Shown: positions 35,044 to 46,869 of the stretch, one piece after another
Layout: each line of letters starts with the position of its first letter
How positions within the stretch are numbered: position 1 is the stretch's first letter
Source: Amorphophallus konjac
Taxonomy: Eukaryota > Streptophyta > Magnoliopsida > Alismatales > Araceae
Reading direction: 5' to 3'
Assembly: GCA_022559845.1 (NCBI GenBank)
Contig: CM040128.1
Location: forward strand, 175,142,413-175,206,412
DNA: 64,000 nt
Made by a program: the position numbers and the translations under genes
Notes under the pieces: model-generated
Database searches by the model: none
What the model was told of the DNA's origin: nothing
Seen by the model: only the letters and a program-made list of their open reading frames with translations

Positions 35044-38000
35044 ATGGCTGCAAATCGAGCTAACTGGGAAGCCATGCAACAAACCGTTGTGGGTCTTACT
35101 CAGGTCCTACAAACGGTGGCAAAGGCAGGTGCGTGAGCTAGCGCAGGAGATCTCCACCGTAATTTCAGAAGCATGAACCCTCCTCGGTTCTCTGGATCGT
35201 CCAATCCGGATGAAGCGGAAAACTAGATCAATGAGATGGATCGCATCTTTCATGTTATGCAATGCACGGACCAAGAGAAGGTCCTAATAGCGACCTTTCA
35301 ATTGAATAAAGATGCTCGTACATGGTGGAAGGCCACACTGGCTCATCTACAGAATGCACAAATCAGCTAGGAGGAGTTCCTCGAGCTATTCCGTGAGAAG
35401 TATTTCTCGAAGCATGTCTGGGAAAGGATGGCAACTGAATTTGCCTCTCTGAGGCAAGGAATGATGTCCGTGGTTGAATATGAATTGCAATTCTCACGGC
35501 TAGCACCATATGCTCCACATCTTATCAGCACGGAGCTCCTCAAGGCGAATAGATTCATGGACGGTTTGAGGCCGATTTTTGTCAAGCAATTAGGCCCATA
35601 AAATATCTGAACTTATTCAGAAATGGTGCTTAGGGCACATTTGCGCGAGATAATCCTTGAAAAGGTTGAGAAATTCAAGGGAAAGAGTGAAGATTTAAGA
35701 TGGAGGCATGGCAAGAGAGCAAAGAAAGAAGAAAAATTCAGCAACACAGGAACTTATAAATCCCGAGATAACAAGAAGAGACCTCACAATGGCAAGGACA
35801 ACGGCAAGAACAAGCGGGTCAAGGAAGACGAAAAGCAAGTCATGGTGGCTTGCACCTTTTGTGAGAAGTTTGGACACTCCGCTGAAGAATGTTGGAAGCG
35901 TCTCGGCGCATGCTTACGTTGTGGCAGCCGAGAGCACAGAATGCCCGATTGCCCACTCATGAAGGAGCAACCTTCCAAGAATGATGGAGGACGCAGGCAG
36001 AAAGGTCATCTAAATGCCATCATGGATGATGAACCTACTAAGGAAGGAGACATGGTCGAAGGTACTATCTTAATTTATTCGCATCCAATTTTTATCTTAT
36101 TTGATACCGGAGCATCTCATTCTTTCATTGCCACTGCTTTTGCTAAAACTTTACTTGTTTCCTTAGTTCCCTTACCTTTGGACCTAGCTATTACTACAGC
36201 TGTAGGTTCTGGAACTGAACTCAAAAATCATTATCCTAATAGTGAGGTAACTATAGAAGGTCATAAAATTCTAGCAAATATCGTATGCGTAGACATGGAA
36301 AGCTACGATTCAATCTTAGGTATAGATTGGTTGTCGGAACACTATGTTGACATCAATTGTCGTCATAGGTGAATCACTTTCTACACGCCTGACCTTCCGA
36401 AGTTCTCTTTCCTTGTCATCAAATACAGGAAGAATGCCGTTCTTATTTCATCTCTTCACGCCTGCAAACTCATCTCACAAGGTTGTGAAGCTTTCCTTGC
36501 TTCCGTAGTTATTATCGAATCTAGAGAACTCATTCTTGTGGAAATTCCCATTGTATAAGAATTTCTCGATGTTTTTCCTTCTGAACTACCTAGTTTACCG
36601 CCCATAAAGGAAGTGAACTTTTCCATTGAAATAACTCCGGGAGCAGCACCTGTTTCCAAAGCTACCTATAGGATGACCCCCACTGAACTTAAGGAGTTAA
36701 AGAAGCAGCTACAAGAATTGCTAGAGAAGGGGTTTATCAGGCCGACCACATCCCCTTGGGGTGCGCCCATTCTCTTTGTTAAGAAGAAGGATGGATCCCT
36801 CAGACTATGCATCGATTACCAATAATTGAATGAATTAACAATCAAGAACAAATATCCATTGCCACGTATTAATGAGATGTTCGACCAGATCTCTAGAGCA
36901 GAGTATTTCTCAAAGATAGACCTAAGGTCTGGTTATCATCAACTAAGGATCAAAGATGAAGACATCCATAAGACTGCATTCAAAAGCAGATATGTGCACT
37001 ATGAATTCGTGGTTATGCTATTTGGGTTAACCAACGCCCCTGCAGCTTTCATGAAACTAATGAACAACGTCTTCAAGCCTTATCTTGATCGATTTGTGGT
37101 CGTCTTTATAGATGACATTCTCATCTACTCCAAGACACAAGAAGAGCATGAAGAACATCTAAGAGTAGCTTTACAAGTATTAAGAGAATACCAACTCTAT
37201 GCGAAGCTTAACAAATGTGAATTCCGTCTAAATGAAGTTTCATTCCTTGGCCACATTATCTTAAAAGAAGGTATCTCTGTGGATCCTTCTAAAGTTAAAG
37301 TCGTCAAGAATTGGAGCAGACCAACGACCGTGACTGAAGTCAGAAGTTTTCTTGGTCTAGCTAGATACTATAGGCGGTTCATAAAACACTTCTCAAAGAT
37401 CGCCATTCCTCTGACCAGATTAACAAGAAAGGAGAATCCTTTTATATGGTCAACCAAATGTGAAGAGAGTTTCTTGACTCTCAAAGAACATCTTACTACT
37501 GCACCCATGTTAGCACTGCTAGTTGAAGGGGGTGGTTTCGAGGTCTACACCGATGCATCAAGCATAGGCCTCGGTTGTGTTCTAATGTAGCATGGTAGGG
37601 TAATATGCTATGCTTCGAGACAATTGAAGTGACATGAGGAGAATTACCAGGTGCATGATCTAGAACTTGCTGCATTTATCTTCACCTTGAAAATATGGAG
37701 ACATTACCTTTACGGGGAGAAATTCATAGTGCTCTCTGACCACAAAAGTCTGAAATATTTTTTCTCCCAAAAGGAACTAAATATGAGGCAAAGAAGATGG
37801 CAGGAATATCTCAAAGACTTTGACTTCTCCATTCTAAATCATCAGGGGAAGGCTAATGCTGTAGCCGATGCACTCAGCAGAAAACCTATGGCAATTTTAT
37901 CTAGTCTCAAGATGGGTATGACAAATCTCCTAGAAGATTTTTCTAAATTAAATCTGGACATTGACACGGAAGATGAAAGATGTATCATCGCCAACATCCG

Positions 38001-38680
38001 GTCACAACCCACATTGATAGAAGATCTAGTAAAGCTGCAAGAAAATGACCCTGCACTGGTTGAGATCAAAGCTAACATTGATCAATGGCCAGATTTCTCT
38101 GTCACGACCGATGGAAGACTATTATTCTGAGGTCAGATATGTGTGCCAGATCATGCAGATACAAAGAAGCTGATTATGGAAGAAGCCCATACATCACGAT
38201 ATACAGTTCACCCTGGTGCTACCAAAATTTATCAATACCTGAAGAGGAACTTCTGGTGGCCCAATATGAAGGGAGAAGTGATGGATTTTGCTTCCCGCTG
38301 CTTAACTTGCCAACAAGTCAAGGCGGAACACCAAAAATTGACCGATAAATTGCATCCCTTAGAAATCCCAGACTGGAAGTGCGAAAGCATAGGGATGGAT
38401 TTCATCAAGCATTTGCCCAAAACAAGAGGTGGACATGATGGAATATGGGTCATAATTGATCGACTGACCAAGTCTGCATATTTTTTGCCTATTAAAAGTC
38501 GATAGTCCGCAGATATACTGGCTGCATTACACATCAAGAAGATTGTTAGACTACACGGAGTCCCTGTCATGATAATATCAGACCGAGACCCACACTTCAC
38601 ATCACACTTCTGGAAAGATCTACAACACTACTTAGAGTCAAGACTTAATTTCAGCATAGCATTTCATCCATAGACAGACG
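35044..38680 (+). pseudogene. gag-pol: Tekay-3 gag-pol, one frame with about 13 stops
   Basis: ATG at 35044 opens a frame that is collinear with Tekay-1 for about 1,212 codons with no frameshift I can see: gag, two CCHC knuckles (about 35850-35955, CTFCEKFGHSAEEC and CLRCGSREHRMPDC), protease LFDTGASHSF (36100), RT with FIDD (37110), RNase H (VYTDAS, 37545), integrase finger and core to about 38680. About 13 nonsense codons interrupt it, for example 35134, 35224, 35368, 35599 and 35608. Most fall at CAG, CAA, CGA or TGG codons of Tekay-1. It stops in the integrase core after HP-stop-TD, joined directly to Tat-1 with no LTR. Confidence 0.9.
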
Positions 38681-40004
38681 TAAGCGCCTCCTTTGTAGAC
38701 CCGGTTGACAACATATGGGCCTACCTAAATTTAATTCAGTTTTCCCTTGGGGTTGGCTGCCATCACTTCTCTTCTTTTGACCATAACAAGGTCACCTTTC
38801 TTGAAGTCTCGCTCTTTGACCAGCTTGTCAAAAGCACGGGCCATGCGAGCTTGGTATAACTGAATATTTTGTTGTGCTCGGAGTCGCTTTCCTTCCAAAT
38901 TGGCAAGCTCCTCCAATCTTCTTTCCACATTGGCTTGTTCGTTGCTGACTAGACCATGATGAATGGTGACCCGCAGTGATGGGACTTCCAATTCAATTGG
39001 TACCACCGCTACTGAACTGTACACGAGGGAGAATGGTGAGCAACCAGTTGGGGTTTTATAAACTGTACGATAAGCCCAAAGTGCTTCGTACATTCTTTCT
39101 TCCCAATCTCTTTTACTAGAGTTAACGATTTTCGCCAGCAAGGTGCACAACGTTTTATTGAAAGTTTCTACAAGCCCATTAGCTTGAGGATTGTAGGGAG
39201 ACAAAGTCCTCCAATCAATTTTATATTTATCAACCAACCGATATATCTTCTAGTTCCTGAAATGGATGCCATTGTTAGAAATGATTCGACTGGGAACCCC
39301 AAGCAAGAATATTATATTCTGGCGGAAGAACCTGGCGACCAGCTCCCCCGTTACTTCTCTTAGCTCCACCGCTTTAGCCCATCTGGAGAAGTAGTCTGTG
39401 GTTGCCAAGATGTAGTTGCATCCCGAGGAGGAGGATGGTAGAGGACCCACCACATCCGTGCCCCATTGAGCGAATGGCCAACTTGGGATGGTGGGAGGTA
39501 GTAGCACAAGAGGCCTCCTCGAGATGTTAGCATGCTCCTAGCATTTCTGACAAGCCTTGGCGAACTTGTAGCAGTCATCAAATATAGTGGGCCAATAGTA
39601 GCCCAGTTTCTTTATCTCGATTTTCATTTTCAGACCGGCCTGGTGTGCTCCAGCTGACCTGGCATGCCCTTCATGCATGAGTTGCAGGGCTTCCTTGGTG
39701 GACAAGCAAAGCAACAAGATTTTCTTTCTGGCATCCGCCATTATCCGGAACAAGGTCTCATTTCTCATTTCGTAAGAATCCTTCTCATTAACTTCATTCT
39801 TTGCTCTTTTTCCATTGGGAACTGTTGGCGTTGAAACCATTGTAGCAGATGCTCCCGCCAATCAGGCTGTTGAGTTTCCTCTACAGTCATAACTTCATTT
39901 TCTTCTCCCGTAACTGGGATATCCATCACACTTGGTACTTGTTGCCTATTGATGACGGTCACATTCAGACTCTCATCTGGCGAGACTGCCAGGGAACTAG
40001 CCAA
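38681..40004 (-). pseudogene. Tat-1 integrase
   Basis: Linker (DWREHLLQW near 39870), HHCC finger (HEGHARSAGAHQAG ... CYKFAKACQKC, about 39680-39540), core with WGTDVVGPLP (first Asp, 39460), IISNNGIHF (second Asp now Asn, about 39260), NPQANGLVETFNK (Glu kept, about 39195), and a C-terminal domain to GPYVVNRVYKGGAY at about 38685. TAG stops near 39538 and 39249, plus a frame change near 39860. The Asp-to-Asn change alone would abolish strand transfer. Confidence 0.85.
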
Positions 40005-40400
40005 CTTTGCGAGGGCGTCTGCCTGAGCATTCTATCCTCGGTTAATGTGCCTTATCTAGATGACATAGAATTTTGCCATCAGGCATAGCACCAGCTGGTG
40101 ATAGGGGAGGAGTTCTGGCTTTCGGACATCGAACTCTCCTTCAACTTGTTTAACAATGAGCATGGAATCCCCGAAGACTTCCAGCATTCGAATTCCCATG
40201 GATAGGGCGATTTGCAAACCGATAATCAAAGCTTCATATTCTACCTCATTTTTTGTGCAAGGCTTGTTGATCGAACAGGAGGTGTGCACGACCTCCCCCT
40301 CTGGAGATTTCAGGACTACGCTTGCATCGGCTCCAACTCTGCCGAGTCCACTGCCGTAGTGTCAATTCTGGAGGCGCCGTTGAAATACAGTTGCCACAAT
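40005..40400 (-). pseudogene. Tat-1 archaeal-type RNase H
   Basis: YFNGASR (relatives have YFDG; the catalytic Asp is now Asn, a G-to-A change), then in a different frame KNEVEYEALIIGLQIALSMG with the conserved Glu, then VFGDSMLIVKQV with Asp. The frameshift lies near 40320-40380, a TAG/TAA follows MAKFYVI. Two of the catalytic acidic residues survive. Confidence 0.78.
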
Positions 40401-40960
40401 GTGGACTGCCCCTGGTTTTCTTCCAATGTTTCATCCTCAGGCAGCTCCGCTTGTAATAGAGAATCTTCAGGTATTGGGTGTGCAACAAAGAAATCTGCAA
40501 TGGCTTGTCCCTTGATGACTTTTTGCGGCACATACGAGATATTGAACTCCATAAGTATGACCGCCCATTTTCCCAGACGGCCCTTCAGTGCTGGCTGAGA
40601 TAATATATATTTCAATGGATCTGCCTTGGAGATCAACTTAACTTTATGCGACAACATATAGTGTCGAACCTTCTTAACCGCAAAGACTAGCGCCAAGCAA
40701 ATCTTCTCAATGTAAGAATATTTTTCTTCTGTCCTCACCAATCTTCTGCTGAGATAGTAGAGGGCCTGCTCCTTTCCTTCATCATTATTTTGGGCCAACA
40801 TCGCCCCTAGAGAACGATGCGTGGCTGCTATGTACAAGATCAGTGGCCGCCCTTTTACGGGCGCACCAAGCATAGGAGGGGTCTTGAGATATTCCTTCAG
40901 CTTTTCAAATGTTGTCTGACATTCTTCATCCCAATAAAATGGGACATCTTTCATCATCAA
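40316..40960 (-). pseudogene. Tat-1 first RNase H domain
   Basis: Follows RT in the same frame: FYWDEECQTTFEKLKEYL tether, LILYIAATHRSLGAMLAQ (catalytic Asp replaced, as is common for the first RNase H in Tat elements), YYLSRRL, LALVFAVKKVRHYM and ADFFVAH. It ends in a QLYFNGASR start of the second RNase H, where a frame change occurs. Confidence 0.82.
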
Positions 40961-41710
40961 TTTGTGAAAAGGGTGGCATCTTCCGGATAGATTCTATATG
41001 AATCATTGGATATAGGCCAGCCGGCCCTGGAGCGACCGTAGCTCGGTGAGGTTCCTAGGCGGAGGCAACTCTTGAATGGCTTTAATCTTTGCGGGGTATA
41101 TTTCAATTCCCCGATGCCTCACAATAAAACCCAGAAATCTACCGCTGGAGACCCCGAAGGCGCATTTCAATGGGTTCGTCTTTAGTTCGTGCTGCCTGAG
41201 CCGATGGAATATTATTCGGAGATCTTGCAAGTGATCCTCCCTCCTTCGGGTCTTAACCACTAAGTCATCAATATAGCATTCGACTTTGTGGTAGAGCAAT
41301 TCATCAAAAATTCTGGTCATCGCCCATTGGTAGGTTACGCCAGTATTCTTAAGCCCGAAAGGCATCCTCTTATAATGGTAGATACCCTTGGGGGTATGGA
41401 AAGTAGTATGAACACGGTCATGCTTCCCGATCCATATCTGATTGTAGTCGGATGAACCATCCATAAAGGAAAGGGCCTCATGGCCAGTTGTAGCATCTAT
41501 CATGACTTCTATTATCGGCACCGGGAAGTCATCTTTTGGGCACGCTTTATTTAGATCACGGAAATCCACACATATCTGGATCTGACCATTCTTCTTTTTG
41601 ATGGGTACTACGTTGGCCAGCCATGTAGTGTATTGGTTTTCTTCGACGAAGCCCACCTCAATAAGCTTGTCAACTTCTTTGCATATTTGAGTGATGAGCT
41701 CTTGCCTCAT
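40961..41710 (-). pseudogene. Tat-1 reverse transcriptase
   Basis: Covers WLANVVPIKKKNG, ICVDFRDLNKACPKD, SFMDGSSDYNQI, KRMPFGLKNTGVTYQ and the YIDDLVVK catalytic box (about 41270), then FLGFIVRHRGIE and the connection. The two YIDD aspartates and the first catalytic Asp (FMDG) are kept. Stops appear just after (about 40995 and 41000). RNA- and DNA-templated DNA synthesis for transposition in an intact copy. Confidence 0.88.
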
Positions 41711-42775
41711 GCGCCGTGGTGACTACTTCACTTGCTCCACGTCGGGGTTAATCGCCAGTTCATGATGGGCAACTGCGGGGCTAAGCCCGGGTATTTTTTT
41801 ATAACTCCAGACAAAATTGTCCCGAAATTCTTGCAGCAATTGGACATATAGCTCTCGCTCGGCTAAGGAAAGCTGAGCGCTAAGGAAGATAGGTCTGGGG
41901 TCATCTTCACTCCCTAGGTTAACTTCTAGTAGTTCATCAACTGCGACCTGCCCCCCGACCTCAATTTCTGGAGGTGCAGGTTGAAGGTCAATGAAATCTT
42001 GAGCATCATTACTATCGTCGAGTTCAAGGACTTAAGCAGTATCATCATTTTGCCCTCCGACATCTTCAAGGGTTTGTAGTTCCGGGGACAGCCAGAGCAT
42101 AGATTGTTTTGGTGGCGGGTTCCTTCCAGTGCCCCCTTCATAGGATTCATTAGCTGCTCTGGCAGGAGTCAGCTCTTTCATCACCGAATTAGGAAAACAG
42201 CTCTCCAGCTCCACCGGGAGTAGGGACTGCCTAGCTTCCACTTCAGCTTGCCCTGCAATATCTTTGCAAGAGGTATCTTGTTTTTGCTTGGTTACATCTT
42301 TACCGAAATAAATTGTTTGACATATTGCAGTGGCCCCTGCATCGGCTGACCGGGAATGAGTTGTTATTATGGTAGTGAAGGGACTGCAAGAGGGGTTGTA
42401 CATCTCTTCTTCAGCATCTTCGGCTTCGCTTTTATTATCTATATCGAATTTAGCTTGGACAGTCATCTCCTCACAGCCGAGTTGCTCCCAACATCTGCAG
42501 GGGGTGGCAACCCTCAGATCTTGGTCCTCTTGTCGGAGTACTTCAGCTTGTTCATCTTCCATCGGGGTTTCGTCATAAATTACCCCCGGGGGTGCCTCTT
42601 CTGTTGATGAGAGGATAGAGATAGTGTCCACCTCATATCACCCGCTGTAATAGTATTCTTCTAGCGAGAATCCCAGCCCTGGATGCTGAGATACGCGTTC
42701 TAGCTCCTTGTCAATGCTGGCAGGATACCGGAGCTTTTGGAAGGCCTTAGTTATCTTTTGAGATTGGCCAGAAGG
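41711..42775 (-). pseudogene. Tat-1 protease-RT linker
   Basis: Acidic, low-conservation frame (same phase as protease and RT) with clusters such as EAEDAEEEMYNPS and DDSNDAQDF, at least one TAA near 42030, then the AERELYVQLLQEFRDNFVWSY segment (about 41860) that precedes RT in Tat elements. Confidence 0.6.
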
Positions 42776-43889
42776 GATGTGCTATTTTATGAACATTCTG
42801 CCCATCTTGTCTGAGGCAAAAGGCAATCTCTGAATAGGCACTACAGCGCTCTCCAAGTCTTCGGGGAGGCAACAATCAGTATCCTGTCGCGCCGCGTGTT
42901 CTTCCGCAACATAGAACAAGCTGGTGGGGCCTTCATCATGGGCCACTTCCAAAGTTCTAAGAGGCATGACCATGGAATGGTCAAGGCCGACTATCGGCTT
43001 GAAAAGACCCTTCGGCACCTTGATATGATCATGACAATCTTCCATTTTAAGTTCATTCACCTGTGGGTAAATAGCAGGAGGCGCTGCCCTGCCCACATCT
43101 CCTGTGGTGGTGATATGGGACACCCCTCGGGGGTTTACATAGCCAGGCGGCGGTGGCGGGAACCAATCATCCCTGGTAGCTTTCTTTACTGCCTTCACTA
43201 TGGCCTTTGCCTTAGGAATTTTCTGCGGCTGCTCCATGTAGAACGGCGCATCCAACATGTGACATTCAAATACTTCAAATGGATGGAGGTCAGCAAATAT
43301 CCTTTCCTCCTTTCCTTCATGGTTATATTTGATACATTGGTGGAGAGTTGAAGGCACCACCATATTTTCATGTAGCCAAGGGCGGCCAAGCAACGCCTTG
43401 TATGTGGTATTTGAATTTATTACATGGAACTGGACTTGCGTAGTGAAGTCTGCCATGGTAAGAGTGAATTCCGCCACACCGAGTGGGACTCCAGACTTCT
43501 GATTGAAGCCCGTGATGCGTATATCCCCGACCTTGTCCAGATGAACATTAATGCAATATTTTTAAAATATCTTATAGGGGAGTATGTTGACAGCTGCCCC
43601 TGGGTCCACCAGAATCTGGCTCAGCGGCTGGACATTCAATTGCCCTTTTCATGTATAGGGGTCTATTATGATCAGCAGTTGGCAACAACATGTCCTCCTT
43701 AGTGAATGTAATATTCGCCGAAGGTAATGTCTCGGCCAAATAGCTCTCGTATTAGGTAGGCATCTGCAGAGCAGTGACAATCGCCTATCGGGTTTCTTCA
43801 CTTAGGGAGAGGATCTCCCAAATAGTAAATGGAGTAGAAAGCTTCTTCAATAGTTTCATGATTCTACTGCCTGCTCGGACATTTGACAG
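42776..43889 (-). pseudogene. Tat-1 protease region
   Basis: Minus frame with ILVDPGAAVNILPY near 43600 (aspartic protease, active triplet DPG instead of the usual D-S/G-G), then the flap and LLGRPWLHE segment near 43390, then basic and proline-rich linker (PPPPPGYVNPRG near 43130). A stop follows the active-site segment. The changed triplet is probably decay, but I cannot exclude a lineage variant. Confidence 0.75.
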
Positions 43890-45799
43890 TGATTTGACAC
43901 CACCTTGGGGTGATAGCCACTAGACCGATGCACCTTGGACCTAGACTTACAAGCAATCAACCTTGAGCGGCAAACTCACTCTAGCGGACCGACTCGCGTA
44001 GCGATCACGGTTGCTCATAGGCAAACCGGCGATGGTGGGAAGGGTCCGAGGTGGGACCTTGACGCTCCGGGGGATTTGTCTAGCTTGAGGCTGAACCCCT
44101 ATGGGCCCGGGATGCTCAATTTCATGGGCGTCCAGCACGCCAAGGGCGTGGGTTATAGGGTCTCTCACAACTCGCCCCGCGGTGGCACTCAATTTGATGA
44201 CAAATCGGGACCGGGCACTCTCTCACCGTCGACGGCACTAAGATGCAATACTAATTAAGAAAAGGAGACCAGCAAAGAGAAGTGTTCAGTAGCTCACCTG
44301 GTCGGCGTGAAGATGCCGACCCCGACCGAAGACGAGGGCGAGCAGGGAAGCGTGGGCTACCCGCACGACGCGCCGATGATGCTTCGGCTGAAGACCTGCT
44401 AGTACATGCACTACTCCCTCGCAGAGGGGTTGGACTAGGGGTGGGGAAGTCCAATTACAACAAAACACTACATCCACATAGGGAGGGGCTGTAAGCCGGC
44501 CAGGCGGGGTGGGGGAGCTAAGTTATAAACTGAATTGTCGAGCTCCTGCTGTTTTGCCAGCTTCAGGAACAACTTGATAAGCAATCGATGATGGCACCGC
44601 CACGCGCTCTGCCGAGCTCATAAGAGGACAAGACTGGTGTCGAAACTTTCTGAGTTGAGCCAAGAGGATGTCTGAATTTTTGGAGAATTTCCTGATGACG
44701 TCGTTTGCTTGGGTAGGGTCTGGAATAGGACTGATCTACTCTGGTTCTGGTTGTTCCCAGACTGCTGCTGCGGGAAGGTGAGGTTGCCACGAACACTCCC
44801 AGGGTCCAAATAATGCGGGACTAGAACCTCTGTGATCGTGGTCGAGTCTTCTTCAAACAGAGACCAACGGGACCATCGTTGGAGGTCGGAGCTGACCGCG
44901 ATGACTGGATCAGTGGAAGGAGGTTGGACCAGGTTCTGGGGAGCTGAACTTGACTCCGAGCTCCAAAAATCGTTCTGCTTCTAGGAGAAGGTAGGGGACT
45001 TGCAGGAGGAGTCCTCAGCCAAATGGCGCCTCAAGAAGCCCAGGGTGCTGGTCGTGGTAGCCTTTGCAAGTCGTTGCTGGTCATCTGCTTGGGAGGGAAT
45101 GCGCAGTCTGGGGAGATCGACTCCTCTGGGCAGCCCAGAAGTCGGTTGATGGCGAGACCACCTCTGTTGCAAAGCTGACTTGATGATCTTCCATCAATAA
45201 AAGATTTTCCACCAGGTTCCTCGTGGAGATGACGAGATAGCCTCTACAATCAGCAGCTTCTCTGCTGCCTGCGAGCTGCTATAGGATCTGTAGCTTAGTG
45301 ATGGTAAATGGGGTAGGAGGTGGGCGAAATGGGGGTGGATGAGTGTGGGGCGAACCCTGGCTGTGAGGGGGTCTGGGAGGGGGTGATCCAAGGTGAGGGA
45401 GTGGCAGAATGGGGGCTGGAGGGAGGTCTATTAGGTGGAGGGAGGGGAAGCTGTGAATTTGGTGTTGGGAGGGAGATAGGGAAGTAGTATTTGAAAATGG
45501 GTTTAAGGGTGAGATTAATTTCTGGTCTTGGGGATGGGAAGAGGTGTGTGCGGAAGGGAAAGGGTGCTTGGGGAGTGGGGAATTCTCCCTTGGGAGATGA
45601 GAGAGGTGCTTGGGGAAGGGGAGTCGGTGGTTGGTGGTTGGAGGGTGGAGTGGGGATAGGTGGAGGCTACCTTGGGGTTGGGAAGGAGTGAAGAGGGGTT
45701 GTGAGGAGTTGGGAAGGCTCTTGAATGAGGGGAGAAGAGTTAGAAAGTAGGTGGGAGGGGGAGGAGAGAGCATGTGGGTGCCCCCCTTTGAGAGAGGGA

Positions 45800-45802
<3 letters not shown>

Positions 45803-45857
<55 letters not shown>
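45803..45857. repeat. (GA)n microsatellite in GPP-C leader
   Basis: About 27 uninterrupted GA units, sitting where the shorter CT-rich leader lies in GPP-A and GPP-B. Long Ser-Leu or Arg-Glu frames over it are artefacts. Confidence 0.95.
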
Positions 45858-45863
<6 letters not shown>

Positions 45864-45944
45864 CAAGAGAGAGAGAAGAAAACTCCACACAAGAATTATC
45901 TATTATATTGATCATCAAAGGTTACAAATGAGAGAGGGGAGGGG

Positions 45945-45956
45945 GCTATTTATAGA
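45945..45956 (-). promoter_or_regulatory. TATA box of GPP-C LTR
   Basis: TCTATAAATAGC on the minus strand, same position and context as in the other GPP LTRs. Confidence 0.6.
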
Positions 45957-46176
45957 CTTCATACTTTTCCTAGGACAAAATTGACCCTGACTAAACAACT
46001 AATGACCAAAGCAGTCCAAGGGAGGGTGCCCCTGGGCCTAGCCCATTGAATTGGGCCCAATAAGCTATCAAGCCAACCATATGACAACTAACTTAGGAAA
46101 ATGACTCACTAACCTAGGTACTTGACTCAAATAAAGGAAAAATTACATAGGTTATGACTCAAATAAAATATAAAAA

Positions 46177-46839
46177 TTACATGACTAGACTTAGAAAAAT
46201 ATGACAAACACAATGGCACATGCCGACGAACAATCCGAGTCTCAAAAATGTGGGGGGGCAAGGGATGCCCCCATCATACCCCCGGGGTGGGGAAAACTCG
46301 ACCCCGTCGTGTATGGGTCCACCAGGGAAGTAGTACACCAAATGTAGCTCCGGGCGAGCCACGATCTCCAAACTCAACTCCACGTCCCTAGTTGGGGGAC
46401 GGCTCTTCAGCCTCTCAAGGTAGCTCGAGCACACCCTCTTGCCGGTGATGGTACTCTGCTTGCCTAGTATTTCCTCCGTGTGCTCACGTCGGGCTCTCAA
46501 GCTGATTGGTGGAGGTTCTCCAAAGGTGTCACTCTCAAAGGTAGGTAGAGGCTCGAGGCACTCACTTGGATCCACCGCGGTGCCCATATAGGGTGTCAGA
46601 TCTGCCACGTGGGAAATGGGGTGAATCCCAAAACCCATTAGTAAGTCTAACCCATAAGCCGGGTTGCCAAAGCCACTCGGAACTTGGCAAGGTCCAAGTC
46701 CTCGTGCCCTCAAATTGGAGGTGACCTTATGGTAGAGCCACTCCGAAGTCATCATCGCCAAGTTGCCAACTTGGAATTCCAAGTGGCGCTCGCGAGCTTT
46801 TACCCGCTTCTTGTGGTTCTCACCGCTCGCTGCTTGCTT
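46177..46839 (-). pseudogene. GPP-C distal ORF
   Basis: Minus frame homologous to the last third of the GPP-A ORF: FQVGNLAMMTSEWLY (GPP-A FQEGNLTMVALEWLY), RARGLG, GTAVDPSECLEPLPTF, ILGKQSTITGKRVCSSYLE. It is open where GPP-A has TGA, with CGA. It runs to 46177, 100 bp into the LTR, but the last part is in a different phase from GPP-A, so the true end of the protein is not fixed. Function unknown. Confidence 0.65.
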
Positions 46840-46869
46840 AAATATAATCCTGCCAAAAAAGCAGGAGAC

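Larger units (their letters stand above)
33508..38680 (+). mobile_element. Tekay-3: broken Ty3/gypsy chromovirus
   Basis: Partial 5' LTR, primer site, leader and gag-pol up to the integrase core. The chromodomain and 3' LTR are absent at the junction with Tat-1 (about 38681). Older than Tekay-1 judging by the number of stops. Confidence 0.85.
38681..43889 (-). mobile_element. Tat-1: pol region of a Ty3/gypsy Tat element
   Basis: Minus-strand pol in the order protease, RT, RNase H, second RNase H (archaeal type), integrase. The double RNase H is the hallmark of the Tat lineage (Ogre, Retand and relatives). Gag and 5' LTR would lie at higher coordinates but the GPP-C LTR starts at 43890; the 3' side ends in the integrase C-terminus at the junction with Tekay-3. 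No Tat LTR is visible. Confidence 0.88.
43890..46276 (-). repeat. GPP-C 3' LTR
   Basis: 2,387 bp, minus strand, TGATGGGGGCATCCC to GTGTCAAATCA; the 3' terminus has one base different from the other two copies (AATCA for CATCA). It shares the CACCTTGGGGTGAT segment with GPP-A. TATA is at 45945-45956; the leader has expanded into a GA/CT microsatellite. Confidence 0.82.
43890..46839 (-). mobile_element. GPP-C: 3' end of a third GPP element
   Basis: Minus strand: short interior piece (46277-46839) and 3' LTR (43890-46276). The LTR end abuts Tat-1, so it inserted there. The interior is cut at about 46839 by a junction with SIRE-2 that has no LTR end. Confidence 0.8.

Noticed and set aside
40156..40598. 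Plus-strand frames opposite Tat-1 RNase H, and similar at 42356-42607 and 42896-43351
   Set aside because: Shadows of the minus-strand pol domains, which carry the recognisable motifs.
45279..45931. Frames of Ser-Leu or Arg-Glu repeats in the GPP-C LTR
   Set aside because: Translation of a GA/CT microsatellite and its C-rich surroundings.
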